DNA of 64,000 nucleotides from Plantactinospora sp. BC1 (GTDB lineage Bacteria > Actinomycetota > Actinomycetes > Mycobacteriales > Micromonosporaceae): contig NZ_CP028158.1 of assembly GCF_003030345.1 (NCBI RefSeq), positions 7,812,001 through 7,876,000 of the forward strand, given 5' to 3'. The notes beneath the pieces are model-generated. The model was not told the DNA's origin. It saw only the letters and a program-made list of their open reading frames with translations, and made no database searches. The stretch's first letter is position 1. Every line of letters starts with the position of its first letter. Positions 16,411 through 24,911 of this stretch are shown here, piece by piece. Position numbers and translations under genes: made by a program.

Positions 16411-17762
16411 GGCGTCCTGGCCTGCGTACCCGGGTCGCCGCTGGTTTCACGGCCGGCGCGTTCGCCCTCTCCACGTCGATGGCCGCCCTTTCGTACGGGT
16501 TCACCAGCCAGGCGCTGATGGCCGGCCGGGAACGCAGTGCCCTGCGCTCGGCGTACCTCGATGCCGGTGTCGTGCACGCGGGTCTGGCCACCGAGCCGCC
16601 GGACATCTCGGCCGTGCTCAGCACCCTCAACACGGGCAACACCCGACGGGCCCTGCTTCGCCGGGAGAGCCGTTGGTACGCCCGCGCCGCCGACGCGGGC
16701 ATGACCGACGCGATACCGCCCGGGTTGCAGCGGCTGGTCGAGCAGGGCAAGGTCGGGATGCAGCGGGTTCGCACCGACAGCGGTCCCGCCGTGGTCGTCG
16801 GTGTCCCGTTGCCGTCCGAGACCGGCTTCTACGTCATCGACTCGATGCACGAACTCGACCAGACTCTGCGTACCCTCGCCCTGGTACTCACTCTCGTGGC
16901 AGCGGGCACGACCGCGGCCGGCGCCGGACTTGGCTGGAATCTGACTCGGCGCGTGCTGCGCCCGCTGGACACGGTCACCGCCGCCGCGCGCGAGATCACC
17001 GCCGGCGACCTCGGCGCCCGCCTCGACCCGGCCACGGAACCGGATCTCGAACGGTTGACGACATCGTTCAACGAGATGGTCGACCGGCTCGCCGATCGGA
17101 TGGAACGGGACCGACGGTTCGCCGCGGACGTCAGCCACGAGCTGCGCTCGCCGCTGCAGACACTGTCCGCCGCCGCCAGTGTGCTGGACCGGCACCGCCC
17201 GCGCCTCGACGACCGTGCCGCGACCGCGGTCACCCTGCTCTCCGACGAGGTGGTCCGCTTCCAGCGGCTGGTCACCGACCTGCTGGAACTGGCCCGCGAC
17301 GACCAGGCCGCGCAGCGCACACCTGTCCAGGTCGCCGACCTGGCCCGCGAGGAATGCCAGGCGCGCGGACTGCCGGCGGAGGTGGTGCAGGTGGTCGACG
17401 GAAGCCCGGCTGTCTGGTCGATCGACCGGCGTCGGTTCAGCCAGATCCTGAGCAACCTGCTCGACAACGCCGAACGGTACGGGGGCGGGCCGTGCGCCGT
17501 GCGCCTCAGCCAGACACCCGGTGCGTTCGTGCTGGAGGTCGACGACGAGGGGCCGGGGGTACGACCGGAAGACCGCACCGCGATCTTCGACCGGTTCGTC
17601 CGTGGCCGTGCCGCAAGCGCGAGAGGAGCCAGCGACGGCACCGGCCTCGGCCTCGCCCTCGTCGCCCGGCACGCTTCCGCGCACGGTGGACATGCGACGG
17701 TCGTGGACCGGCCGGGCGGCGGGGCCCGCTTCCGTGTCGAACTGGGTGGGACGAACCCGTGA
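16407..17762 (+). CDS. Membrane sensor histidine kinase
   Basis: The 451-residue kinase has an N-terminal transmembrane helix (about 12-35), an extracytoplasmic sensor region and a second transmembrane helix (about 155-180). HAMP (about 180-230), HisKA with DVSHELRSPLQTL (phospho-His) and HATPase_c follow, with N box LSNLLDNAERYG and G box DGTGLGLAL. It autophosphorylates and passes phosphate to the upstream OmpR-type regulator. Both flanking genes overlap it by 4 bp, so the three are one translationally coupled operon. The signal sensed is unknown. Confidence 0.93.
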   Translation: MRRPGLRTRVAAGFTAGAFALSTSMAALSYGFTSQALMAGRERSALRSAYLDAGVVHAGLATEPPDISAVLSTLNTGNTRRALLRRESRWYARAADAGMTDAIPPGLQRLVEQGKVGMQRVRTDSGPAVVVGVPLPSETGFYVIDSMHELDQTLRTLALVLTLVAAGTTAAGAGLGWNLTRRVLRPLDTVTAAAREITAGDLGARLDPATEPDLERLTTSFNEMVDRLADRMERDRRFAADVSHELRSPLQTLSAAASVLDRHRPRLDDRAATAVTLLSDEVVRFQRLVTDLLELARDDQAAQRTPVQVADLAREECQARGLPAEVVQVVDGSPAVWSIDRRRFSQILSNLLDNAERYGGGPCAVRLSQTPGAFVLEVDDEGPGVRPEDRTAIFDRFVRGRAASARGASDGTGLGLALVARHASAHGGHATVVDRPGGGARFRVELGGTNP

Positions 17763-18349
17763 GCGCCCCGCTCGGATCCCGTCGGGCCGCCGCGCTGCCA
17801 CTGTTGCTCGCGGCCGTCGTCGCCGGCTGCGGAGTACCGGCCGAGGAGACCGCCCGCGAGGTGGAGCCACCCGACGGGGTAACCCACGCGTGGGCGACCC
17901 CGACACCGCCGGACCCCACCCCGAGTATCGGTGCCGTCCCGGCGCGCCTCTACCTGCTCCGGGACGGCGAACTCGTCGCCGTCACCCGGCATGTCGACGC
18001 CGCACCCAGCGTCGACGAACTCGTCGACAACCTGCTCGCCGGTCCGACCGATGCCGAGCAACGCGACGGCCTGACCAGCGCGCTGCTCGGCAACGACATC
18101 GTCGTCGGCGTTCAGGTCAGCGACGGTCGGGCCACGGTCGAACTGACCGATACCCTGGACGAGACCGGCCGCAGCGACCAGATCCTCGCGTTCGCGCAGA
18201 TCGTCTGCACCCTCGCCGCCAAGCCGGGCGTCACCGCCGTGTCGTTCACCCGTGCCGGGCAGCCCGTCGGCGTTCCCCGCGCCGACGGCTCGCTGTCCGA
18301 AGCTCCGGCGACCGCCGCCGACTACACGAGCCTCGTCAGCGGCGGATGA
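17759..18349 (+). CDS. GerMN-domain lipoprotein
   Basis: The 196-residue exported lipoprotein has a basic N-terminus, a hydrophobic stretch and a lipobox ending VAGC (Cys about residue 23). A spacer rich in Pro/Thr follows, then a GerMN domain (about 60-175) with RLYLLRDGELVAVTRH and DGRATVELTD. GerMN lipoproteins accompany MtrAB-type two-component systems and, in the LpqB case, modulate the kinase from outside the membrane. The GTG start overlaps the kinase stop, which supports that role here. It lacks the C-terminal propeller of LpqB. Confidence 0.85.
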   Translation: MSAPLGSRRAAALPLLLAAVVAGCGVPAEETAREVEPPDGVTHAWATPTPPDPTPSIGAVPARLYLLRDGELVAVTRHVDAAPSVDELVDNLLAGPTDAEQRDGLTSALLGNDIVVGVQVSDGRATVELTDTLDETGRSDQILAFAQIVCTLAAKPGVTAVSFTRAGQPVGVPRADGSLSEAPATAADYTSLVSGG

Positions 18350-18377
18350 ACGGTAGTTCGAATGGCGGAGTGCTGAC

Positions 18378-18413
18378 CCTGCCCCGCCCGAATCTGCTGA
18401 TCGTCGGGGCAGG
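18378..18413 (+). terminator. Hairpin after GerMN lipoprotein operon
   Basis: Arms CCTGCCCCG (18378-18386) and CGGGGCAGG (18405-18413) pair perfectly around an 18-nt loop, 28 nt after the GerMN stop codon. Confidence 0.6.
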
Positions 18414-18874
18414 TTGGTTGCTACCGGGCCAACTTCCGGTTCACCGGCTGCGCATGCAGCCCGCGCTGGTACTAGGAGGATTGGCTGGTGCACGTCAGCT
18501 ACGGCCAGGTGGCCGACGACCGCTTCGTGCGCGACCAACCGGACCGCGTTGCCGACCATCGCGTGCATCTTTACGGCGGGACCGGACGCCGCTCACGCCC
18601 CCATCCGGGAAGTGGGCAACCCTGAGCGACAGGGCCAAGCCGCACTACCAGGTCCTGCACGAGCCGGCAGGGTGGTGGCGTCGTTGTGCAGACGCGGCTT
18701 GCGGCTACTTGTTTCATTGACCTGCGACCGTGGCCCGGCCAGGCTTCGGTCGAGGCGCCCGGGCTGTCGCTCTTATCGCGGCTGCCCACGCTGGTCGTGT
18801 GGCTCCCATCTGGCCTGCGCGGCCCGGGCGTCACCCCAGGGCGGGGAGAGGCTCAAGAGGGGTTTGCTCGGCTC
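18414..18874. other. Region without a recognisable gene
   Basis: About 460 bases between the two-component operon and the first IS110 fragment. Several short frames exist but none looks like a protein family member. A GGAGG at 18476-18480 precedes a short frame beginning LVHVSYGQVADDRF that dissolves after about 30 codons, so this may be a decayed gene. Confidence 0.4.
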
Positions 18875-19046
18875 GAAGTAGCGTTGCCCTCCCGGCTCGA
18901 CAAGCCAGGTGGATCGAGCATCGGAGGACGCGGTGAGTGTCACGCCAGACCGTGTGGTCATCGGAATGGACCCGCACAAACGCTCGGCAACGATCGAGGT
19001 CATGACCCGCGACGAGACCATCGTCGGCGGCGGCCGGTTCGACACC
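18875..19046 (+). mobile_element. IS110-family 5' end, truncated (copy 1)
   Basis: From the GTG at 18932 the frame reads DRVVIGMDPHKRSATIEVM, the typical N-terminus of an IS110 (DEDD/RuvC-like) transposase. It breaks off after GGGRFDT at 19046. The preceding 57 bases are IS leader sequence shared with copy 2. The rest of the roughly 400-codon transposase is absent. Copy 2 is at 21277-21446 in the same orientation. Confidence 0.85.
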
Positions 19047-19067
19047 AGAAGAGTGCGTTGTAGCTCT

Positions 19068-19562
19068 TCAGGAGAAGGGCTGCTCGGCGAAGCTCGTGCC
19101 GAGCCGCTCGGCTGCGGTAAGAACTTGCCGCGAAACGTGCTGAGGTTGCAGCCTCAAGAACTGTGTGTAGCCGGCTGCCCGGAGGCGTAGGTCGAAGTTC
19201 TGGCCCTCGATATGCCACAAAGGATCGGCGTTATCGGCTGTTGCCTCGAGCCGGTGGATGTCGGCAATCTCCATAGCTTCATGCATCGGCCCCAGTTGGC
19301 CGCTGACGTCCCAGGCTCCGTCGAACACGAGGGTTGCCGGCGAGATCCAGAAGGTGAAGTGCTTCTCGCCGGGAGCAGGCTCTACCCAGCGCACGATGTA
19401 GTCCAGATCAAGTAACAGCCTTGCGGGCGGTAGCGTGTTGTCGTCGTGCTCGCTGATGCTGATTGCATGAATCCGACAGTCGTGCCATCCCATAGTCGCG
19501 AAGTCGGCGTCCGTCCAGGTGGCTCGGGACAGACCCGACGGACCATGCGGCAAGTCGATCAT
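19068..19562 (-). CDS. Conserved hypothetical protein (164 residues)
   Basis: The protein has normal, non-arginine-biased composition and features such as MGWHDCRIHAISISEH, LLLDLDYIVRWVEP, FTFWISPATLVFDGAWDVSG and DPLWHIEGQNFDLRL. It has no signal peptide, membrane helix or catalytic motif I can name. The strand-rich pattern with a WHD segment near the start resembles small cytoplasmic proteins sometimes found as immunity or accessory genes in actinomycetes; that is a guess. It lies between the two IS110 fragments, next to a dead epimerase gene, in a segment that looks horizontally shuffled. Confidence 0.65.
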   Translation of the reverse strand: MIDLPHGPSGLSRATWTDADFATMGWHDCRIHAISISEHDDNTLPPARLLLDLDYIVRWVEPAPGEKHFTFWISPATLVFDGAWDVSGQLGPMHEAMEIADIHRLEATADNADPLWHIEGQNFDLRLRAAGYTQFLRLQPQHVSRQVLTAAERLGTSFAEQPFS

Positions 19563-19699
19563 CAGCCCAGTATCGTCCGTTCCGGAGTCGCCGCCGCGTT
19601 CAGCGCCGCCACGAATTGGTCGGGAGTCCGCACGTGGTCCGGGTCCGGAGCGAGCACCGGACCACGGTAGGTGCGGCCCTGCCCCGGCCGGAACACCCG

Positions 19700-20162
19700 G
19701 TCGCCGGATTCACCGGTCCGGGCGGGTCCGGACCGGTGGCCGGACCCGCCGACCGACCACGAGTCTGCGCGCTCGACTACGTCACCACCCGCCTGCACGG
19801 CGCCACCGCCCGCCTGACCCCAATCCGCGCCGGGATGGGCGTCACGGCCGGAGGACGCCCTCGACCTTCTCTACGTCAGGGACGCCGGCCGCGCCCTCGC
19901 GCTCCTGCAGCTCACCGGCGAACTGCACCACGCGACGTACAACATCGCCTCCGGTCGTGCCACCAGCAACGACGAGGTCATCGCCGCGATCCGGACCGTC
20001 GAGCCCGGTTTCCGGTTCGAACTCCTCTCGGCCGGAGACCGCTGACCGGCCTGGCTCGACATCACCCGCCTGCGCGAGGACACCGGATTCGAGCCCCACT
20101 ACGATACCGCCGCCGGCGTGGCCGACTACATCGCCTGGTTCCGCGCCGGGAACCTGCGGTGA
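19700..20162 (+). pseudogene. NAD-dependent epimerase/dehydratase, C-terminal relic
   Basis: From about 19850 the frame reads ALDLLYVRDAGRALALLQL, then HHATYNIASGRATSNDEV, which is the C-terminal half of an extended-SDR sugar epimerase. An in-frame TGA interrupts it after SAGDR (20042-20044), after which the same frame resumes with AWLDITRLREDTGFEPHYD and ends at 20162. A further upstream block (DYVTTRLHGATARL, about 19775) lies in a different frame. The N-terminal Rossmann motif is missing. Both frame damage and truncation make it non-functional. Confidence 0.7.
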
Positions 20163-20314
20163 CACCCAACCGAGATTTCCGGGGATTTTCGGAGGTTGTT
20201 GACACTGTCGCGGAATCAACCGAATACTGTGACTCATCCCCAGGCATCGACTTTCATCACTAGGTTGGCTCTCGGAACTTCCACATTGGTCGGCCGGCCG
20301 AGGCAGGAGTACAG

Positions 20315-21103
20315 ATGACCGAGATTCCCGTCAGGCCGGTGCGCCAGCGGGGTGGCCGAGTGCGGCTGCTGCTCGGTGGCGCCTGCGCCGTCGTGCTGAC
20401 CGTGACCGGGGTGACCATGGCCGAAACCGCCCACGCCGAAGTCGACCGGACCGTCACCGCCAACGAGGAGGGCACGCACAACGGGTACTTCTTCTCGTAC
20501 TGGAAGGACAGCGGCAACGTCACGATGACGCTGGGCGCCGCCGGCAGCTACCGGGTCCAGTGGGCCAGCGGCACCATCAGCACGATCGTGGGCAAGGGCT
20601 GGAACCCCGGCGCCCGCCGCGTGGTCACCTACTCCGGCACCTGGCGCAGCAACGGCAACAGCTGGCTGGCGCTGTACGGCTGGACCCGCAACCCGCTGAT
20701 CGAGTACTACGTGGTCGAGACGTTCGGAACCTTGATTCCCACCGCCGGCGCCAGCCGGCTCGGGACGATCCAGAGCGACGGCGGCACCTACGATATCTAC
20801 CGCACCCGGCGGGTGAACCAGCCGTCGATCGACGGCACCGCGACCTTCTACCAGTACTGGAGCGTCCGGCGGCAGAAGCGCGTCGGCGGGACGATCACCG
20901 TCGGCAACCACTTCGACGCGTGGGAGCAGTCCGGTATGCAACTGGGCACGCACCATTACCAGATTTTGGCCACCGAGGCCTACCAGAGCAGCGGCAGTTC
21001 CACCATCACCGTGAGCGAGGTCTTGGGTCCGCAGCCGAGTGCCAGCACCCCCGGACCGGAGTCGTCGACTCCGCCGCCGAGCACGGCGGAGGCTGTCGGG
21101 TGA
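20315..21103 (+). CDS. Secreted GH11 endo-1,4-beta-xylanase
   Basis: The 262-residue protein has a signal peptide (basic start, hydrophobic core at 18-35, cleavage after AHA at about residue 41). A GH11 beta-jelly-roll follows (about 45-235), with NGYFFSYWKDSGNVTM, GWNPG, YSGTW and SWLALYGWTRNPLIEYYVVE. E130 in the P-L-I-E-Y-Y block is the expected nucleophile and E221 in ILATEAYQSSG the acid/base. It hydrolyses xylan outside the cell. A short Pro/Ser/Thr tail replaces the carbohydrate-binding module often found in actinomycete xylanases. The catalytic module looks intact. It is bounded by two IS110 fragments. Confidence 0.93.
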   Translation: MTEIPVRPVRQRGGRVRLLLGGACAVVLTVTGVTMAETAHAEVDRTVTANEEGTHNGYFFSYWKDSGNVTMTLGAAGSYRVQWASGTISTIVGKGWNPGARRVVTYSGTWRSNGNSWLALYGWTRNPLIEYYVVETFGTLIPTAGASRLGTIQSDGGTYDIYRTRRVNQPSIDGTATFYQYWSVRRQKRVGGTITVGNHFDAWEQSGMQLGTHHYQILATEAYQSSGSSTITVSEVLGPQPSASTPGPESSTPPPSTAEAVG

Positions 21104-21276
21104 CCAACCCTCAACGGCACCCCTGCGGCTGACACCGGGACGAAACGCCGGGCATTCGGGCTGCAAGGGGTTCCGTCGACCGCAGCCCCGAGTACCGGAT
21201 GCTATTGAAGTTGCTGGACTTGCACCCGGGCCCAGAGTCACCAACGGATGCCTGACTCCCTCAACTGCGACCGGGC

Positions 21277-21446
21277 GAAGCAGCGTTGCCCTCCCGGCTC
21301 GACGACCGAGGTGGATCGAGCATCGGGGACGCGGTGAGTGTCACGTCAGACCGTGTGGTCATCGGGATGGACCGCACAAGCGTTCGGCAACGATCGAGGT
21401 CGTGGCCGGCGACGGGACCATCGTCGGCGACGGTCGGTTCGACACC
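21277..21446 (+). mobile_element. IS110-family 5' end, truncated and frameshifted (copy 2)
   Basis: This is a near copy of 18875-19046, sharing the leader and the transposase start (DRVVIGMD). One C is missing after GGGATGGAC, so the frame shifts within the DPHKRSAT region. Transposase-like sequence continues in another frame to about 21480 (GRDGYAAMRKYA) and then ends. It is in direct orientation to copy 1, and neither copy can make transposase. Confidence 0.85.
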
Positions 21447-21530
21447 GGTCGGGACGGCTACGCGGCGATGAGGAAGTACGCCAGCCAATGGCCCAGCCGG
21501 CCCGACCAGCGCTCGACAGAGAGGGTGCCG

Positions 21531-21602
21531 TGATCGGGCCTGCGCGCCAGCCGTACGCCGCCACGCTCTGTGACCACCTCGCAGGCCGCCGCGCCTGCTC
21601 TG
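21531..21602. repeat. 72-bp direct repeat, copy A
   Basis: This 72-bp segment (begins TGATCGGGCCTGCGCGCCAG) recurs at 23543-23614 in the same orientation with only a handful of mismatches. The two copies flank the phosphotransferase and RCC1 genes. Confidence 0.85.
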
Positions 21603-21650
21603 TGGCAGATTAGTACGGTCCATGCGGAGGAGGTGCGGAGGACCGTGGGA

Positions 21651-22394
21651 GTGAGCGCGGACGGGCCGGAGTCGCTGCCTGGTGGTTTCGTCAATGCTGT
21701 GGTGCGGGTGAGCGACACGGTGCGGCGACCGGTCTCGGCGTCCGGTGGGTTCGTTCAGGACCTCCTGCGGTTTCTTGGGCATCACCAATGGCCGGGCGCG
21801 CCCCGCCACCTCGGCTTCGATGAACTGGGCCGTGAGATCCTCACCTTCCTGGCCGGACACGTGGCCTGGGAGGAGGTGCAGCCGGTTGAGGTGCGATCGG
21901 ACGCGAGTCTGGTGGCGGTGGCCCGCCTGGTACGTCAGCTTCATGATCTGACTGCGGGGACGGATCTCGCCGATGATCAGGAGGTCGTTTGTCACAACGA
22001 CCTGTCCCCGAAGAACACTGTTTACCGCGATCTCGGAGAGGGCCTGCGTCCGGTGGCTATCATCGACTGGGATCTGGCGGCGCCGGGGGCTCGGGTGCAT
22101 GACGTGGCCCACGTGTGCTGGCAGTTTGTCGGCCTGGGCCCGGGGATGGACGTCGGTGAGGCCGTGAGGCTGGTGCGACTGATCGCGGACGCCTACGGCC
22201 TGCGGACCCGCGGAGAACTGATTCGGACGGTTCTGTGGTGGCAGGACCGCTGTTGGAGGGGGATCGAGGCCGGCGCGGCGGCCGGCGAGCCAGCGATGAT
22301 GCGGCTACGCGCGCTCGGCGCGGTGGACGAGGTACGGGGGGCCTATCAGTGGACGGCCGAGCACCGTGTCACGTTGGAGCGGGCGCTGTCGTAG
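21651..22394 (+). CDS. Aminoglycoside phosphotransferase (APH)-family kinase
   Basis: The 247-residue kinase-fold protein has the APH catalytic loop VVCHNDLSPKNTVY (HND...N) at about residue 117 and the metal-binding VAIIDWDLAAPGARVHD. It likely phosphorylates a small molecule, with choline, an aminoglycoside or a macrolide as family precedents. The start at 21651 is preferred, with CGGAGGACC upstream; the frame is also open from a GTG at 21570, but that part lies in the 72-bp repeat. An N-terminal lobe shorter than typical suggests either truncation or a short subfamily. Nothing around it indicates the substrate. Confidence 0.8.
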   Translation: MSADGPESLPGGFVNAVVRVSDTVRRPVSASGGFVQDLLRFLGHHQWPGAPRHLGFDELGREILTFLAGHVAWEEVQPVEVRSDASLVAVARLVRQLHDLTAGTDLADDQEVVCHNDLSPKNTVYRDLGEGLRPVAIIDWDLAAPGARVHDVAHVCWQFVGLGPGMDVGEAVRLVRLIADAYGLRTRGELIRTVLWWQDRCWRGIEAGAAAGEPAMMRLRALGAVDEVRGAYQWTAEHRVTLERALS

Positions 22395-22574
22395 GCGGCG
22401 GCTGATGCGTGGCAGCAGCCGGCGAGCTTCGAATCGTCAGATTCGCGGGACCGGCCCCGGGGAGCAGGCGGGTACGAGGCGTGACGACTGTCAGCTGAGC
22501 GACGTACCCGGCCGGCGGCAGATGAGGATGTTGGCCTAGAACCGGCAGCAGGGCAGCAAACCTCCGTGCAACAG

Positions 22575-23429
22575 CTAGTCAGGCGACCGGATCGCGTCCC
22601 AGCCGGTGATGTCGCACTGACCGTGTTCGTTATTCCCGGCGGCGACAACAGTTCCGTCCGCGTGTAGTCCGAGAGTGTGGGTCGATCCTGCCGCCACCGC
22701 CACGATCCCGCGCCAGTCGGCCACGTCGCACTGGCCGAAATCGTTGCTACCCACGGCCACGACTCGGCCAGCCGCGGTGACTGCGACGGTGTGGTAGCTC
22801 CCGCCTGCCACTGCCACGACGTCCCGCCAAGCACCGACGTCACAGGCGCCTGTCGATCGATCCCCGACCGCGAAGACGCGTCCGTCGTTGGTAAGACCGA
22901 CCGTGTGAAGGTAGCCGGCGGCGACGGCGGCAACGTCACGCCACGTGTCGACCGCGCACTGCCCACGGCGATCGTTCCCCACGGCATCGGTGGTCCCATC
23001 GGCTCTGAGGCCCACCGAATGCCAGTCGCCACAAGCCAACGCGACAACCTCACGCCATTGGCTCACGTCGCACGCTCCCTCGCGGAGCCGTCCCGCAGCC
23101 AGCACGGTGCCGTCACCAACGAGCCCCAAGGTGCGGCGCCAGCCTGCAGCGACAAGGGTCACGCCGCGCCATGACGCGACGTCACACTGCCCGTCACCAT
23201 TCCAGCCCGTCGCCAGCACAGTGCCGTCCGCGCGGAGGCCGACGCTGTGCGACCGTCCAGTGTTCGACGCCGTGTGCACGTTGCCCGCCGCCACTGCGAC
23301 CACCTGGACCCAATCTTCGACTCGACACTCACCGGACGTCCCCGTGCCGGCCGCAACCACGGTGCCGTCAGCACACAGCCCTAACGAGTGTCGCCGTCCA
23401 GCGGCGATGACAGGACTACTCACGTGCAC
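22575..23429 (-). CDS. RCC1-repeat beta-propeller protein
   Basis: The protein is a series of about seven RCC1-like repeats of about 37-40 residues, each built on H-T/S-x-G-L-x-x-D-G-x-V-x-A-x-G (HSLGLCADGTVVAAG, HSVGLRADGTVLATG, HTVGLTNDGRVFAVG, HTLGLHADGTVVAAG) followed by GQCDV and W-R-x-V. Such domains form seven-bladed propellers. No signal peptide or partner domain is present. The start is uncertain (GTG at 23444, 23429 or 23423), because the frame remains open into a repeat upstream and no strong ribosome binding site is seen. Role unknown; propellers usually mediate protein contacts. Confidence 0.8.
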   Translation of the reverse strand: MHVSSPVIAAGRRHSLGLCADGTVVAAGTGTSGECRVEDWVQVVAVAAGNVHTASNTGRSHSVGLRADGTVLATGWNGDGQCDVASWRGVTLVAAGWRRTLGLVGDGTVLAAGRLREGACDVSQWREVVALACGDWHSVGLRADGTTDAVGNDRRGQCAVDTWRDVAAVAAGYLHTVGLTNDGRVFAVGDRSTGACDVGAWRDVVAVAGGSYHTVAVTAAGRVVAVGSNDFGQCDVADWRGIVAVAAGSTHTLGLHADGTVVAAGNNEHGQCDITGWDAIRSPD

Positions 23430-23542
23430 AGCATGACGGATCACATGACCCGGGCAGATCCAACCCGCTCCACGCCTCCAGGCTGATGAGCCTCGCCCCG
23501 AAGTCGTTGAGATTCCGGCGCTCCAGCACCCGCTCATCGGCA

Positions 23543-23614
23543 TGATCGGACCTGCGCGCCAGCCGTACACCGCCACGCTCTATGACCACCGCGCAGGCCG
23601 CCGGGCCTGCTCTG
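23543..23614. repeat. 72-bp direct repeat, copy B
   Basis: Copy of 21531-21602, same orientation. Together with copy A it brackets a roughly 1.9-kb segment with the APH-like and RCC1 genes. Confidence 0.85.
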
Positions 23615-23635
23615 GGCATGAGCGGAAGTCACCGG

Positions 23636-24085
23636 TCAGTCCATCGACGCGATAGCGTTTTTGATCGCTTGCGCGTCGCTGTCGAGAAGCGACCTCTCGC
23701 GCTCCGGCGAGCTGGCCTTGAAGGTCCAGCCGTCTCCCGCGTAGCGAGGGATGACGTGAAGGTGGAAGTGGAAGACCGTCTGGAAGGCCACTTCGCCATC
23801 ACAGAGGAGGACGTTGATTCCCTCGCAGCGCATGTTCGAGCGTCGCAAGGCTCGTGCCATGTTATGACCGACCGACCAAACGTGAGCGCTCGTGGCTCCG
23901 TCGAGGTCTTCGAGGCCCACCGCGTGCTCGCGTGTCACGACGAGTAGATGGCCGCGGGTAACGGGGTTCAGGTCCATGAAGACCGTGACGGTCTCGTCTT
24001 CGTACACCACACTGACCTCGGCCTGTCGGGCCACAATGGCGCAGAATACGCATCCCTGCGCCGCCGGTGTCGCACCCTGTGTCAT
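23636..24085 (-). CDS. HIT-family hydrolase
   Basis: The 149-residue histidine-triad protein has the triad HFHLHVIPR at about residues 109-117 and a zinc-type CVFCAI motif near the start (residues about 12-17). HIT enzymes hydrolyse nucleotide phosphoramidates or dinucleoside polyphosphates in the cytoplasm. The ATG start is placed directly before the short leader to CVFC. It stands alone on the reverse strand. Confidence 0.92.
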   Translation of the reverse strand: MTQGATPAAQGCVFCAIVARQAEVSVVYEDETVTVFMDLNPVTRGHLLVVTREHAVGLEDLDGATSAHVWSVGHNMARALRRSNMRCEGINVLLCDGEVAFQTVFHFHLHVIPRYAGDGWTFKASSPERERSLLDSDAQAIKNAIASMD

Positions 24086-24366
24086 GCGTGCAATGGTCCC
24101 AGTGCACCCCGGACAACTGCTACGTAATTGTTGCCGCGCCTGACCTCCACCGACCGCTCATCGGCGTGACTGGACTGCTACGAGACTTGCAGGGTGCAAG
24201 CCACGTCGGCCAGGGTGAGACCCCGGGCCGGCCGTCCTCCGCCGGCGCGCTTCCGCTCGCTACCTCTCGCGAATAGGCCGCGACCGGAGTTCTGGAACGT
24301 CGATAACGGCAGACGCAACGATCCGGGAAGGCCGAACATGGCTTTCCGGTCGGAAAGCCGGGGCGA
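24086..24366. other. Intergenic region
   Basis: No gene seen. It separates the HIT gene (promoted leftward from here) and the 3' end of the PPOX gene. Confidence 0.4.
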
Positions 24367-24747
24367 TCAGAACGACACGATGATGCCGACCATCGGGGGG
24401 CGGCGTAGCCGCAGCAGGCGAGCGAACCAGTTCCCTGCCCGTGACATGACGTATCGCCTAGCCAGCAGCTTGCGGGCCAGCGCCGTCCCGTCGTCGTCGA
24501 GCAACCGGGCCGTTCCCGTCACGCTCGGCGCATCCGGCGCCACCGTCCCGCGTACGGAGCACGGCCGCACACGCACTTGTGGGTTGTTCCGGATCCGCTT
24601 GACCTTGCCCGAGCCCGCTTCGGTCACGATCCAGAGCTCAGCACCGTGCGGTACGTGCCAGACCGGCGTGCTCACCGGGGTGCCGTCCTTGCGGTAGGTG
24701 GTCAGACTGACGTACCGGCTACGGACGATCTCGTCGGCCACTGTCAT
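24367..24747 (-). CDS. PPOX-class F420-dependent oxidoreductase family protein
   Basis: The 126-residue split-barrel protein has the PPOX-type pattern VSLTTYRKDGTPVSTPVW and later VKRIRNNPQVRVRPC. Proteins of this actinobacterial group bind F420 (or FMN) and reduce small molecules. The start MTVADEIV at 24747 is chosen because it begins the conserved domain; the upstream frame is not protein-like. It is divergently arranged with the VOC gene at 24912. Substrate unknown. Confidence 0.85.
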   Translation of the reverse strand: MTVADEIVRSRYVSLTTYRKDGTPVSTPVWHVPHGAELWIVTEAGSGKVKRIRNNPQVRVRPCSVRGTVAPDAPSVTGTARLLDDDGTALARKLLARRYVMSRAGNWFARLLRLRRPPMVGIIVSF

Positions 24748-24911
24748 CGTGCCAGCGTAGCGAGCCGCGCCCCGGCCGCGCCCGGGAAGGTGCCGCCGAT
24801 GGCTCGGCTCGGCGGCGTTACGTTCTGGGGTATCAGCCGATCGGATGGCCGAAGGCGATGATCGGCTATTTCCATGTGCGACGGACACCCTGCGACGCCT
24901 AGGAAGGAGGC

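Noticed and set aside
16023-17906. 627-codon reverse frame over the histidine kinase gene
   Set aside because: Low-complexity antisense read of a strongly supported kinase.
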